Source: a virus. From it: a stretch of 30,354 nt of DNA. A program made the position numbers and the translations under genes. Where the stretch lies: IMG/VR virus record IMGVR_UViG_3300032220_000291, positions 1 to 30,354 of that record. One strand, given 5' to 3'. How positions within the stretch are numbered: position 1 is the first letter of the stretch; each line of letters opens with the position of its first letter. Positions 8,636 to 15,062 of this stretch are shown piece after piece. Below the pieces are notes generated by a model, which was given only the letters and a program-made list of their open reading frames with translations, made no database searches and was not told the origin of the DNA.

Positions 8636-9350
8636 ATGCGGGTAGGTTTACATTGCTTGCCTCAAAGAACGCAGGCATCCGTGCTCGTTGTGTATCGGCT
8701 AGGCCTTCGGCTTTGCCATTCGCATATAGCGAATCCGATTGCTTTAACCAGAACTCTTTATCGAGCCACTTGTTCTCTACGTTTGCTTTAAGGGGTTCCA
8801 TCACCCAGGACACTGTGGCCCTACGGAGACGGTTAAGGTTAGTGGTTGTCTTTAGCCCAAGGTCATGGCAGACCATGCCGTGGAGGGCAACATGGGTCTG
8901 CTCATCCCGCGAGATATCGGCCGCCAATGTTCTAATTCCAACGTCCCCATTGAAGCGGAAGAAGGGCAATAGAACGAAGAAGACTGACCTCTCAAGGATT
9001 GACGCTTTAAGCAAAGGATGCTCTGGAGCGGCAAGCCACGTTGACTTGATCTTCTCAGCTTCCCTTTCAGATTTGCTGTCACTGCCATGAGCAGCAACAA
9101 CGTAATTAAGGCCCAGGTCGTGCTTATCTTCATCCAGTTGGTTTGACATAAGAGCTTCGGCTACCCCTGCAATTGGGGGCAGCTCCTTCTCTAGACCCTG
9201 CTGAAGGAACTCCTTCACAGGGATCTCCAAACACCGGAGAGATAAGGCACGATACAGGGCCTCTTCTGATCCATCTACCAGGCTGCCTTTATCGACAGCT
9301 ACTGGCGTCCATTTACGCTTTCTTGATACAATTTCTAGATACTTTGACAT
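8628..9350 (-). CDS. nrdB: Class I ribonucleotide reductase, small (beta) subunit, tyrosine-radical residue replaced
   Basis: 240 residues, a compact ferritin-like R2 protein (cellular forms are about 320-375). The metal-ligand pattern is visible: E74-x-x-H77 (LDEDKH), E120 (SILERSVFF) and E150-x-x-H153 (RDEQTH), with an acidic first ligand near E42/E47. In E. coli NrdB the radical tyrosine lies seven residues after the E of the first ExxH; here that residue is L81, and the nearest tyrosine is Y83. This suggests a tyrosine-independent (for example dimanganese) cofactor. The subunit generates the radical used by NrdA to make deoxynucleotides. It overlaps the nrdA stop by 1 nt, so the subunits are co-translated. 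Confidence 0.88.
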   Translation of the reverse strand: MSKYLEIVSRKRKWTPVAVDKGSLVDGSEEALYRALSLRCLEIPVKEFLQQGLEKELPPIAGVAEALMSNQLDEDKHDLGLNYVVAAHGSDSKSEREAEKIKSTWLAAPEHPLLKASILERSVFFVLLPFFRFNGDVGIRTLAADISRDEQTHVALHGMVCHDLGLKTTTNLNRLRRATVSWVMEPLKANVENKWLDKEFWLKQSDSLYANGKAEGLADTQRARMPAFFEASNVNLPAYG

Positions 9351-10726
9351 TACTCAGCGCACGATACACAGTATTCATCGTCCTCTTCAAATGCGAAGAT
9401 GTCTTTATATTCGTCATCCAGGATAGAGGACACATCATCTTTACGGAGGGTGTCCGGCATAACTTGGAGCGAATAGTAGAGGGACGTTTGTGGCGACTTA
9501 AGCCACTCCTCTACAAATGCTTCGTCATAAGTGACGACATCGGACCAACTGTTAAAGCTGTATCCATGCAGCAGACCAGTGCGATCAAGCATCCGAACGA
9601 TGCCATCTGCCACTGACTTGTAGGCTTTCCACCCGACCTCTGCAGCAATCTCGACGTTTCCATAGTCGAAGCTCTCCACACCAAAGGTACCGCTGTCGCG
9701 GTCAACATGACGGGAAATAGGAGGAGCAATCTCCGGGCAAGTAGTAAACCCATCCAGATCCTTATAGCGATAGCTACAGGAAGCTGTAGGGGCAATGGCA
9801 AAGGCCCGCTCCATACCAGCCGCCCTAGCTACCTGGGCAGCAGCTTGGACACCACGCTCAAACTCATTGGCCAGGACTAGAGCAGGTGTCCTTTCGTAAG
9901 AAACACCAGAGTTGATGATCTCCAAAGCCTCTCCAAACACCTCATAAGAAACACCGTACCTAGCCAGTAAGTTTGCTAAGCCAAGCATCCCAAGACCAAC
10001 CTGCCGGTCTACTTCTGGGGCAAGATATTCGCCACTCTCTCCAACGCCTGTTTTAGCGTGGAGAGCACATAAGTCTGACATCCCTCCGACAAAGGCCCTT
10101 TGTATATCGTCAATATCGCAGGCTCCAAGATTGATGTGCTCAAGGAGGCAGGTACCTCTACTCGGAAGATACACTTCAAGGCAGACATTTCCGTAGATTC
10201 GATTTCCATTTACATCCACCTTTGATTTGTTGAGCCAAATGTCCCCACGGGCAATACCTGCCAGCACTGCAGCTTTCACTTCGGGGGTAGCTTCACCCCA
10301 CATATGAGTAGTTAGATTGACGCAGCGCTTGACCCAAGGCAACTCGGAACGACTCGCATTAACAAACTCCAGGATGTCTGCATGGTCGAGGGAAAGATGT
10401 AAAACACATGCACCGTTCTTGTATACCCCACCTCTACGTAGGATCTCATTGAGGGCAGAGTAGATCTTTCCAAAAGATACCGGCCCTGAAGCCACAAGGC
10501 CTTTACCATTTTCGGCTCCCCTAGGCCTAAGCTTTGAAAGATGAACGGCACACCCTGCTCCAAAGCGGAGAGCGTGGCTAACAAAGCGCCAGCTCGCCTC
10601 AATGCCATTGGGCCCCGTCATCTCATCTTCCACCACAAAAACAGTGCAGGAGACAGGGAGACGAGAAGTTGGATCATCAATCCATGATTGAACCCGTCCG
10701 GTACGGGCAATAAATGATTTATTCAT
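9350..10726 (-). CDS. nrdA: Class I ribonucleotide reductase, large (alpha) subunit, minimal form
   Basis: 458 residues, much shorter than cellular NrdA; the N-terminal ATP-cone is absent, so dATP feedback through that domain should be missing. Catalytic landmarks by eye: C27 (PVSC, equivalent to E. coli C225), N180-x-C182-x-E184 (GNVCLEVY; N437/C439/E441), C193 (C462), the radical-transfer pair Y417-Y418 (SLYYSL; Y730/Y731) and the C-terminal redox pair C453/C456 (YCVSCAE). The tyrosine pair and the adjacent nrdB indicate class I rather than class II. It reduces ribonucleotides for phage DNA synthesis, probably with the nearby thioredoxin-like protein or host thioredoxin as reductant. It overlaps the preceding 46-aa gene by 8 nt. 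Confidence 0.92.
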   Translation of the reverse strand: MNKSFIARTGRVQSWIDDPTSRLPVSCTVFVVEDEMTGPNGIEASWRFVSHALRFGAGCAVHLSKLRPRGAENGKGLVASGPVSFGKIYSALNEILRRGGVYKNGACVLHLSLDHADILEFVNASRSELPWVKRCVNLTTHMWGEATPEVKAAVLAGIARGDIWLNKSKVDVNGNRIYGNVCLEVYLPSRGTCLLEHINLGACDIDDIQRAFVGGMSDLCALHAKTGVGESGEYLAPEVDRQVGLGMLGLANLLARYGVSYEVFGEALEIINSGVSYERTPALVLANEFERGVQAAAQVARAAGMERAFAIAPTASCSYRYKDLDGFTTCPEIAPPISRHVDRDSGTFGVESFDYGNVEIAAEVGWKAYKSVADGIVRMLDRTGLLHGYSFNSWSDVVTYDEAFVEEWLKSPQTSLYYSLQVMPDTLRKDDVSSILDDEYKDIFAFEEDDEYCVSCAE

Positions 10727-10859
10727 TAGTAGTTAGTGGTGGATTAGTCAGTACATAGTCAGAGATCGTTGTATAACACAGCAGACTCTCTTCCAAATCA
10801 AGCCCACCGTTAGCTAGGTCAACAGCTGCAGCTAATGCCGCTTTCTGTTCGTCGGTCAT
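10719..10859 (-). CDS. Small acidic protein, unknown, 46 aa
   Basis: A 46-residue frame from the ATG at 10859 (MTDEQKAALAAAVDLANGG) to TAA at 10719. It overlaps the MazG-like gene's 3' end by 4 nt (ATGA) and the nrdA start by 8 nt. This tight coupling, and the exact filling of the gap between two certain genes, is the main evidence that it is translated. The sequence is acidic and helical in its first half, then LEESLLCYTTISDYVLTNPP. No family recognised. It could contribute to RNR regulation given its place, but nothing in the sequence shows it. Confidence 0.5.
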   Translation of the reverse strand: MTDEQKAALAAAVDLANGGLDLEESLLCYTTISDYVLTNPPLTTNE

Positions 10860-11239
10860 ACAAGATCGCTCAGGTAAGGCGGTTGATAGTTAGGCCCCTT
10901 CAGGCATTTACCATCTTCTCGATACAGAGGCTTACCATCAACTAATTTGGACAGGTTACTCTTGTGAACCCGGTCTAGGGCTTCATCTAGTTCCCATCCA
11001 AGGGCAGCTGCAAACTGAAAACATACATAAACAAGATCAGACAATTCCTTCAGAGCATCAGCCCTAGCATTGTCATTCTGTGGATTTACTTGAGCAATAT
11101 CGAAGGCATCGAAGAACTCATACATCTCCTCCCAAATCAGATCAGACTGCAGGCCTATGACTGATGGATCTGTTGTACCGATGGGCTGCCCCATCAGGGT
11201 ACGGAATTCAATGGCCTGAGTTAGCAGGGTGCTGGTCAT
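10856..11239 (-). CDS. MazG-like / PRA-PH type nucleotide pyrophosphohydrolase
   Basis: 127 residues. The all-alpha NTP-pyrophosphohydrolase pattern is visible: E37-E38-x-x-E41 (LIWEEMYEFFDAF) followed by E65-x-x-D68 (LKELSDLVYV), the metal-binding residues. Then comes VHKSNLSKLVDGK...DGKCLKGPNYQPPYL, typical of phage members of this superfamily. These enzymes hydrolyse nucleoside triphosphates or related nucleotides. Cyanophage MazG proteins have been proposed to act on alarmones or to recycle GC-rich host nucleotides. Its neighbours (RNR, DUF3310 protein) place it in the nucleotide supply module. The start at 11239 is followed upstream by a GTTGG...GGTAATT stretch resembling a degenerate copy of the intercistronic motif. 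Confidence 0.85.
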   Translation of the reverse strand: MTSTLLTQAIEFRTLMGQPIGTTDPSVIGLQSDLIWEEMYEFFDAFDIAQVNPQNDNARADALKELSDLVYVCFQFAAALGWELDEALDRVHKSNLSKLVDGKPLYREDGKCLKGPNYQPPYLSDLV

Positions 11240-11253
11240 GTTGGTTGCGGTAA

Positions 11254-11463
11254 TTAAATAGTTTTGATAAGTAGATCAATACGCTTGTCGATGTACTGCT
11301 TAGCTTTAAGGAGATCATCAATCTCTTCTTCTCCAGGCTTCTTACCAGCTCGGACTACATACTTGACAACGTTGCCAAGAAAGAAGTCCAGCTTCTGATC
11401 AGCGATGAAGTCCCAGGTTTCAATCACACCAGTTTGATAGTGATCAGGTGAATACTTGCTCAT
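11254..11463 (-). CDS. DUF3310 family protein (related to a T7 gp1.7 domain)
   Basis: 69 residues with the DUF3310 signature almost end to end: SPDHYQTGVIETWDFIADQ, then LDFFLGNVVKYVVRAGKK, then DDLLKAKQYIDKRIDLL. This domain is common in phages and forms part of the T7 gp1.7 nucleotide kinase, but stand-alone short forms like this have no established activity. The start ATG at 11463 overlaps the previous stop (ATGA). The gene lies between the exonuclease block and the MazG-like gene, so a role in nucleotide metabolism is plausible. Confidence 0.85.
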   Translation of the reverse strand: MSKYSPDHYQTGVIETWDFIADQKLDFFLGNVVKYVVRAGKKPGEEEIDDLLKAKQYIDKRIDLLIKTI

Positions 11464-11612
11464 GGATTAAGTTCGTCGGTAAGTTTTTGAATGGTGGAAT
11501 CCATCCAGTCCTGCCAGACCGGATAGCCAAGTATTTGACCGCAAGGTTTGTATTGCCTGCGGTTCTGCAGGTAATGCAAAAATAGCTTGATTTCGGTGTC
11601 AGTCAGCTTCAT
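11460..11612 (-). CDS. Small protein, unknown, 50 aa
   Basis: A 50-residue frame starting MKLTDTEIKLFLHYLQNRR and ending QKLTDELNP. Its ATG at 11612 overlaps the 3' end of the upstream membrane-protein gene by 14 nt, and its stop overlaps the DUF3310 start (ATGA), so it fits the compact chain of coupled genes. The middle part (YKPCGQILGYPVWQDWMDST) is aromatic-rich. No family recognised. Evidence is the fit between neighbours and ordinary amino-acid composition. Confidence 0.55.
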   Translation of the reverse strand: MKLTDTEIKLFLHYLQNRRQYKPCGQILGYPVWQDWMDSTIQKLTDELNP

Positions 11613-11829
11613 CGATTCCTAGATCTTTACGAAGGTTCTTAGCCATTTCCATGTACTTATCCATATCCTTGAAGTCCTTACGGATCTGGTACTCAAGGTG
11701 TACACGGAATACAAACATCTCCACAGAAAGCCCCAGCATCTGTACCTGTAGGATTGACCATCGGACTAGGTTTTGGTCAATGATTGCTAGAGCTACTACT
11801 GTAAAAAAGAATAGGTAGTAGAAGTTCAT
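11599..11829 (-). CDS. Small membrane-anchored protein, unknown, 76 aa
   Basis: 76 residues. The N-terminus NFYYLFFFTVVALAIIDQNL is a clear hydrophobic segment; a second, weaker hydrophobic stretch lies around residues 26-41 (LQVQMLGLSVEMFVF). The C-terminal half is charged and probably helical (RKDFKDMDKYMEMAKNLRKDLGIDEAD), likely cytoplasmic. The start shares one nucleotide region with the exonuclease stop at 11829, so translation is coupled. Function is unknown; possibilities include a membrane anchor for DNA metabolism proteins or a host-takeover factor. Confidence 0.65.
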   Translation of the reverse strand: MNFYYLFFFTVVALAIIDQNLVRWSILQVQMLGLSVEMFVFRVHLEYQIRKDFKDMDKYMEMAKNLRKDLGIDEAD

Positions 11830-12560
11830 TAGGGTTGATAAAGAATTGGCACCTGACCTTCTGAATCCCAGTCTTCAGCCTGCAAAATCCGAGCCAGACG
11901 CAAGTTCCGTAGGGCAGCTTCGTAGCCTTGCCCTGATTGCTCATAGGCTTCAACTACAGCTGGCCAGTACTCCTGGTTCTTACATTTATCCAGGATCTGT
12001 TCAGCCCGCTTCGGGCCTACACCTACGCAGCCGCTGTAACCATCGGTCTGGTCACCAGTCAGGCACTGCTCAAAGAGCTTCCGTCGAGCCGCTTCGGGGC
12101 TCTGGTCAAACTCATCCTTTAGGTCGTAGATACGGCAAGCAACCTGCTGCATGTCCTTATCAGGTGAGATAAGAACAAAGCTGGGGAGGCTGCCATTGGT
12201 GGCCAGGATTCCGCAGACATCATCAGCCTCCAGGCCAGGCTTCATGATTGAGGGAAAGGTCTCTATCCCCCACTCCTTGAGCCGCAGGTAGCCGCACGGT
12301 TTGCGCTTGACCCGATTGCCCTTGTAAGAGGGGTCAATGGTCTTGCGGAAGTTGACCCTATCGGTAAAGGTCAGCAGGAGATCCTTGGTATCGAAACGGT
12401 CCTGGAGCCTGGACAGCTCCTGTTGGACGATCTTCTTCCCCCTCTTGAAGTCCCCAACGATGACGGTTAGTTCCTCGTTGTAGTCGTGCTCTTCCTCGCT
12501 GGCTGAAGCCGCTCGGTAAAAGAAGTAGTCAGCATCAATCAGAAGCTTTAGTGGTTGCAT
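11829..12560 (-). CDS. 5'-3' exonuclease (T7 gp6-like, FEN family)
   Basis: 243 residues (T7 gp6 is 300). FEN/PIN-type acidic residues in order: D9-x-D11 (LLIDADYFF), E111-x-D113-D114 (LEADDVCGIL), D134-x-D136 (SPDKDM) and D170-x-x-D173 (TGDQTDGY), followed by a helix-hairpin-like GVGPKRAEQIL at 180-190 for DNA binding. The KGNR basic segment near residue 80 fits the helical arch. gp6-type enzymes remove RNA primers and degrade host DNA. A perfect copy of the intercistronic motif core directly abuts the ATG at 12560. It overlaps the upstream endonuclease VII-like gene by 26 nt. Confidence 0.9.
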   Translation of the reverse strand: MQPLKLLIDADYFFYRAASASEEEHDYNEELTVIVGDFKRGKKIVQQELSRLQDRFDTKDLLLTFTDRVNFRKTIDPSYKGNRVKRKPCGYLRLKEWGIETFPSIMKPGLEADDVCGILATNGSLPSFVLISPDKDMQQVACRIYDLKDEFDQSPEAARRKLFEQCLTGDQTDGYSGCVGVGPKRAEQILDKCKNQEYWPAVVEAYEQSGQGYEAALRNLRLARILQAEDWDSEGQVPILYQP

Positions 12561-12972
12561 TTGGTTGAGTGGAATTGATTAAATAATATAAGGCCCGCTT
12601 TAGTACAGCCGGGTCGTCATGAAGCAAGCCAATCCCTGAGTTACAGGAAGTACAGACATAGCCACGGAAAGTCCCACCCGTATGGCAGTGATCTAATACC
12701 CATTTGTCAGTCTGATACAAGCAGATTGGACATTCCCCAGGAGGTGGGGGAGGGTTCTGTAGACGCAGCTGGCGGCGGATCTCAGACTGTTCTGTTGCAC
12801 ACGCCTTACAGCGGTTGCGGGTTGCTCTATGTTGCCCATCTGCCTTGATAAAAGCAGAGTCTGGCTTTTCTATTCCGCAAGTCTTACAGCATTTAGTGAA
12901 CTTGGCTCCAGTCGTCTCCTGATTTGGGATCGCAATCGAGAGGACATCTAAAACTGAAAGCTGTTTCCACAT
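12535..12972 (-). CDS. Recombination endonuclease VII-like (zinc/HNH) protein, uncertain start
   Basis: About 145 residues if it starts at the in-frame ATG at 12972. Two zinc-knuckle pairs (C29-x-x-C32, C55-x-x-C58) precede the endonuclease VII core: C81-x-x-C84, then D94-H95-C96-H97, then R-G-Y-V-C107-x-x-C110-N111, ending in GIGLLHDDPAVLKRALYYL. This family resolves branched DNA; the position matches where T7-like phages may carry nucleases. Oddly, the only ATG lies 80 nt inside the DNA polymerase gene, in the +1 frame, and no ATG, GTG or TTG exists nearer the first zinc cysteines. A non-standard start or a +1 frameshift from the polymerase is possible. Confidence 0.75.
   Translation of the reverse strand: MWKQLSVLDVLSIAIPNQETTGAKFTKCCKTCGIEKPDSAFIKADGQHRATRNRCKACATEQSEIRRQLRLQNPPPPPGECPICLYQTDKWVLDHCHTGGTFRGYVCTSCNSGIGLLHDDPAVLKRALYYLINSTQPNATTKASD
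12561..12576 (-). promoter_or_regulatory. Intercistronic motif copy before the exonuclease gene
   Basis: Coding strand reads AATTCCACTCAACCAA immediately before ATG. The CCACTNNNCCAA core is perfect. It lies inside the 3' end of the endonuclease VII-like gene. This is the only exact copy outside the early region and the 18.3 kb site. No Shine-Dalgarno sequence is present. Confidence 0.7.
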
Positions 12973-14656
12973 CCTTAATAGCAGCGGTAATACAATAGAG
13001 AGCCTTATCAACATCTTCTGGAGCAACACTCCAACTCATCTGGTCATGGACAAACTCCACAGGCCAGTAGTCAAAGCCAGCCTCCTTAGCCAACTCGTTA
13101 GCCCTAATTACCCAGCCTTTACAGAGAATTGCTCCGGCTGATTGAAGTAGGTAATTGAGAGCTGCATGTGGCTTCTTAATACGGATAGGTCTCCCATCTA
13201 AGCCAGTAATCACTCCAGACTCAGCTCGCCCAGTTACAGCCTCAGAGAGCTGCTTAAAACCATCCAGGTTGGCTAGAACTTTGGACCGGATCTGTTTACC
13301 ACGCCTGGCAGCATCATCCTTAGTAGCACCAGCAGAGATGCCTAACTTGGTATCTCCACCGCCATAGATCATGCAATAGGTCACTGTCTTACCAGTTGAT
13401 CTATCAGTGCCATAGATCTTGGCTAGGTGGGTGTGGATGTCACCCTCCAGTAGTTCCTTACCAAACTTGCCCTGGTCCCACCGGCTGAGATAATGCGCTA
13501 AGCATCTCAGCTCAAGGCCAGCAGCATCAGCAGATACAAGCTTCCGTCCAGCACCTGCATGAAAGAGTTCCCGGTATTCATGATCTGAGGGGACCTGGGC
13601 CAGGTTAGGCTTCATGTGGGCCATACGGCCCGTGGCTGTATTGAGGATGCAGGAGTGATGGATACGACCATCCTTCCCCACCTTTTTCAGCCAGGCATTA
13701 GCCCCCTCGCTCAGCTGACCTAGGTGCTTCTGTAGCTCCAAGATCCGGCCAAACTTAAGTGACTCCTCGGTGCCCAACTCTTTGAGCACCGTCTCGTCGA
13801 TCTTCGGGGTTCCGGTCTCCGTGAACTCAGTAGGCTCCCATCCTCTGAACCATTTGAAAGCAAAGGCAATGTGGTGCCTGGAGGTTGGGTTGAACTCTTT
13901 GAGGCGGCAGAACTCAGCGCCGGTCACATACCCTCGTGTTTGATTGGGGCGGGCCGGTGTGAAGTTACCTCCATCCACAAAATGGAATGTGGATCGCATC
14001 TCGTCTGAGAGCTGTTCAAGTTCTACCCGTAGCTTTCCTTCCAGCTGGTGGGCCTTCTGTTCATCAAATGGGAATCCCTCCCGTTCCTGCCAAGACATGA
14101 GCCTGGCGATCTCATGCTCAGTCCTGATGCAGTCGGCATACTTCTCCAGTTTGGGCTGAAAAAGTTGGCTTAGTGCAACTGATACTTCAACGTCTTGAGC
14201 GCAGTAGTCGAGCATCTCAGGGGTGTAGGTAGACCAGTCACCTTTGAGCTGCTTGCCGTACTCACTCTTCAGGCAGCCGAGGCGGTAGCCCCAACTCTCC
14301 AAGCTGTGCCGCCCATAAAGCTGGGATGGCATGTTGGGTGGCTTGCTCCGAAAATCCCGATCCAGGATGTCCGTAAAGAACAGGCGGGACAGGATCAAGG
14401 TGTCATAGACCCGCTGCTTTGGATTGAAGAAGGGATACACTTCGCGGATGGCCTCAAAGTCATAGCCGACCACGTTATGGCCCCATAGTTCATCAGCCTC
14501 AGCCAGGATGTTGATTCCTGTGGTGACTGATTCATGGGCTCCGGTATCGTCATAGCGACACACTTGGCCACTATCAAGATCCTGTGTAACTAGGCAGTGG
14601 ACCGTGGATAGTTCCCGAAGGAGTCCATCAGTCTCAACGTCAAATGCTAATCTCAT
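12893..14656 (-). CDS. DNA polymerase, family A (T7 gp5-like) with 3'-5' exonuclease
   Basis: 587 residues (T7 gp5 is 704). Exonuclease motifs: D6-x-E8 (FDVETDG), D66 (VVGYDFEA) and D155 (YCAQDVEV), all intact, so proofreading is expected. Polymerase motifs: A around D377 (LVSADAAGLELRCLAHYL), B with K423 and Y427 (STGKTVTYCMIYGGG), and C at H537-D538 (VEFVHDQMSW). Y427 is equivalent to T7 Y526. Replicates phage DNA, in T7 with thioredoxin as processivity factor; a thioredoxin-like gene lies just upstream here. The shorter length suggests a reduced thumb region, so whether the T7-type thioredoxin-binding loop exists is unclear. Start 14656 gives the standard opening MRLAFDVETDG. Confidence 0.95.
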   Translation of the reverse strand: MRLAFDVETDGLLRELSTVHCLVTQDLDSGQVCRYDDTGAHESVTTGINILAEADELWGHNVVGYDFEAIREVYPFFNPKQRVYDTLILSRLFFTDILDRDFRSKPPNMPSQLYGRHSLESWGYRLGCLKSEYGKQLKGDWSTYTPEMLDYCAQDVEVSVALSQLFQPKLEKYADCIRTEHEIARLMSWQEREGFPFDEQKAHQLEGKLRVELEQLSDEMRSTFHFVDGGNFTPARPNQTRGYVTGAEFCRLKEFNPTSRHHIAFAFKWFRGWEPTEFTETGTPKIDETVLKELGTEESLKFGRILELQKHLGQLSEGANAWLKKVGKDGRIHHSCILNTATGRMAHMKPNLAQVPSDHEYRELFHAGAGRKLVSADAAGLELRCLAHYLSRWDQGKFGKELLEGDIHTHLAKIYGTDRSTGKTVTYCMIYGGGDTKLGISAGATKDDAARRGKQIRSKVLANLDGFKQLSEAVTGRAESGVITGLDGRPIRIKKPHAALNYLLQSAGAILCKGWVIRANELAKEAGFDYWPVEFVHDQMSWSVAPEDVDKALYCITAAIKDVETAFSFRCPLDCDPKSGDDWSQVH

Positions 14657-14659
14657 AAG

Positions 14660-14761
14660 CTACCAGTGGTGAATAACCCCTGCAACAATGAAGAGGTTGG
14701 TGATAAAGATGAGTCCATCAAATAGCGTGTTGAGTCTACTTAGTACTCTCTTCTCCCTCAT
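14660..14761 (-). CDS. Very short hydrophobic peptide, 33 aa (tentative)
   Basis: A 33-residue frame (MREKRVLSRLNTLFDGLIFI, then TNLFIVAGVIHHW) with a positively charged N-terminus and one hydrophobic stretch long enough to cross a membrane. It overlaps the last 26 nt of the thioredoxin-like gene and ends 3 nt before the polymerase ATG, so it exactly fills an otherwise unexplained 79-nt gap. There is a GGATGAGGGAG context around the start but no proper Shine-Dalgarno. Evidence is position and a plausible membrane-peptide layout only. Confidence 0.4.
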   Translation of the reverse strand: MREKRVLSRLNTLFDGLIFITNLFIVAGVIHHW

Positions 14762-15062
14762 CCCTGCGGCGGCTATGGATTGCATATAAAGCGGAAGACC
14801 ACCAATCAACTGTAAGAAACTTACCGCCAACCTTTCGGGCTAGCTCGTTGGTCTCCTTGTCAAAGATGATTGCCGTGGGATAGAGGCTCAACTCATAGGC
14901 GGCCACCAGAGCTGGGTGATTCTCCTTTTGGAATACAGTTACGATGTAATGGTATTCAGGATGGGCAGCTAAGACTGTCTTAAGGGCCTCCAGTGCATTG
15001 GCACAGGGGGCACAGTCTGCTTTCTTGAAGAGGCAGATCTTGTGTGGATTAGAAGTCGTCAT
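14736..15062 (-). CDS. Thioredoxin-like protein
   Basis: 108 residues with a C17-A-P-C20 active site (FKKADCAPCANALEAL), a following helix, then AAYELSLYPTAIIFD, where the cis-proline of the fold is the P in YPT, and VGGKFLTVDWW. This is a complete small thioredoxin fold with a CAPC rather than CGPC centre. It probably donates electrons to the phage RNR encoded downstream. In T7 host thioredoxin is the polymerase clamp, so a phage copy adjacent to the polymerase could serve that role instead; this is inference. It overlaps the primase-helicase gene by 14 nt. Confidence 0.85.
   Translation of the reverse strand: MTTSNPHKICLFKKADCAPCANALEALKTVLAAHPEYHYIVTVFQKENHPALVAAYELSLYPTAIIFDKETNELARKVGGKFLTVDWWSSALYAIHSRRRDEGEESTK

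Noticed and set aside
9350-10726. Class II (adenosylcobalamin) ribonucleotide reductase
   Set aside because: The adjacent beta subunit and the Y417-Y418 radical-transfer pair indicate class I.
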